Position numbers and translations under genes: made by a program. 64,000 bases of DNA, from the NCBI GenBank assembly GCA_900764755.1, contig CAAFPE010000001.1, positions 17,566 through 81,565 of the forward strand. Reading direction: 5' to 3'. The DNA is from an uncultured Oscillospiraceae bacterium (GTDB taxonomy: Bacteria; Bacillota; Clostridia; Oscillospirales; Oscillospiraceae). Of the stretch, positions 63,944 to 64,000 are shown piece by piece; position 1 is the first letter of the stretch, and each line of letters opens with the position of its first letter. The notes under the pieces were generated by a model that had not been told where the DNA came from, made no database searches, and worked only from the letters and a program-made list of their open reading frames with translations.

Positions 63944-64000
63944 GATTGTCCTGCCAGTCGGCAACCTATTTGTGAGACGGACCCGACGCCCCGGAAAAAA

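Overview
The window comes from a GC-rich, spore-forming, butyrate-producing clostridium, most likely an Oscillospiraceae member of the Flavonifractor / Intestinimonas / Lawsonibacter type. The basis is the crotonase, hbd-bcd-etfB-etfA butyryl-CoA genes, a SpoVB-type flippase, a SpoVK/CbbX-like AAA ATPase and Firmicutes-style GGAGG ribosome sites. The genus is inferred from gene content only. About 51 kb of the 64 kb is one prophage; the rest is host chromosome.

Left host arm (1-4097): the 5' part of a SpoVB/MATE-like flippase gene; a divergent single-gene crotonase (crt) unit; a non-coding stretch with a strong promoter and a strong terminator (candidate large ncRNA, 2270-2802); an AEC-family transporter; and tRNA-Thr(CGU) with its own promoter. 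Right host arm (55193-64000): a small conserved protein, the tRNA methylthiotransferase MtaB, an AAA ATPase, a zinc-ribbon/Big2/SH3 membrane protein, then hbd-bcd-etfB-etfA behind a leader with a terminator-like hairpin and a Rex-like operator. Together the host genes cover acetoacetyl-CoA to butyryl-CoA, apart from thiolase.

Prophage (4098-55192): bounded by an exact 18-bp direct repeat. It is a contractile-tail phage with a lambda-like head (TerS, Nu1-like, gpA, DUF6148/gpW-like, gpB, gpC with nested Nu3-type scaffold, gpD, gpE) and a P2-like tail (sheath, tube, E/E'-type chaperone with a -1 frameshift, tape measure, gpX, gpD, gpV, gpU, gp25, gpJ, gpI), all on the minus strand from 34.5 kb down to 5.5 kb. 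The tail-fibre gene carries a diversity-generating retroelement: variable region, template region and reverse transcriptase are all present, and 12 of 13 TR/VR differences fall at template adenines. Lysis genes follow. No tyrosine or serine integrase is visible. The gene in the usual integrase position next to the left repeat is an IS30-family transposase, and a short IS30-type HTH protein sits at the right end. A 13-17 bp element upstream of the transposase recurs twice in the early promoter at 36.9 kb.

The regulatory centre (34.6-36.9 kb) has an XRE repressor, a 15-bp inverted operator pair flanking a promoter, and a DUF4236 membrane protein. A rightward early operon (36.5-42.6 kb) of small orphan proteins contains four intergenic copies of a 45-nt element whose hairpin shows compensatory changes. 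A leftward operon (55.1-42.8 kb) encodes the HTH protein, dUTPase, three DNA methyltransferases (one split by a 12-G tract), many tiny zinc-ribbon proteins, a HUH replication initiator, an HD hydrolase, a DUF1064-type protein and a sigma-like late regulator.
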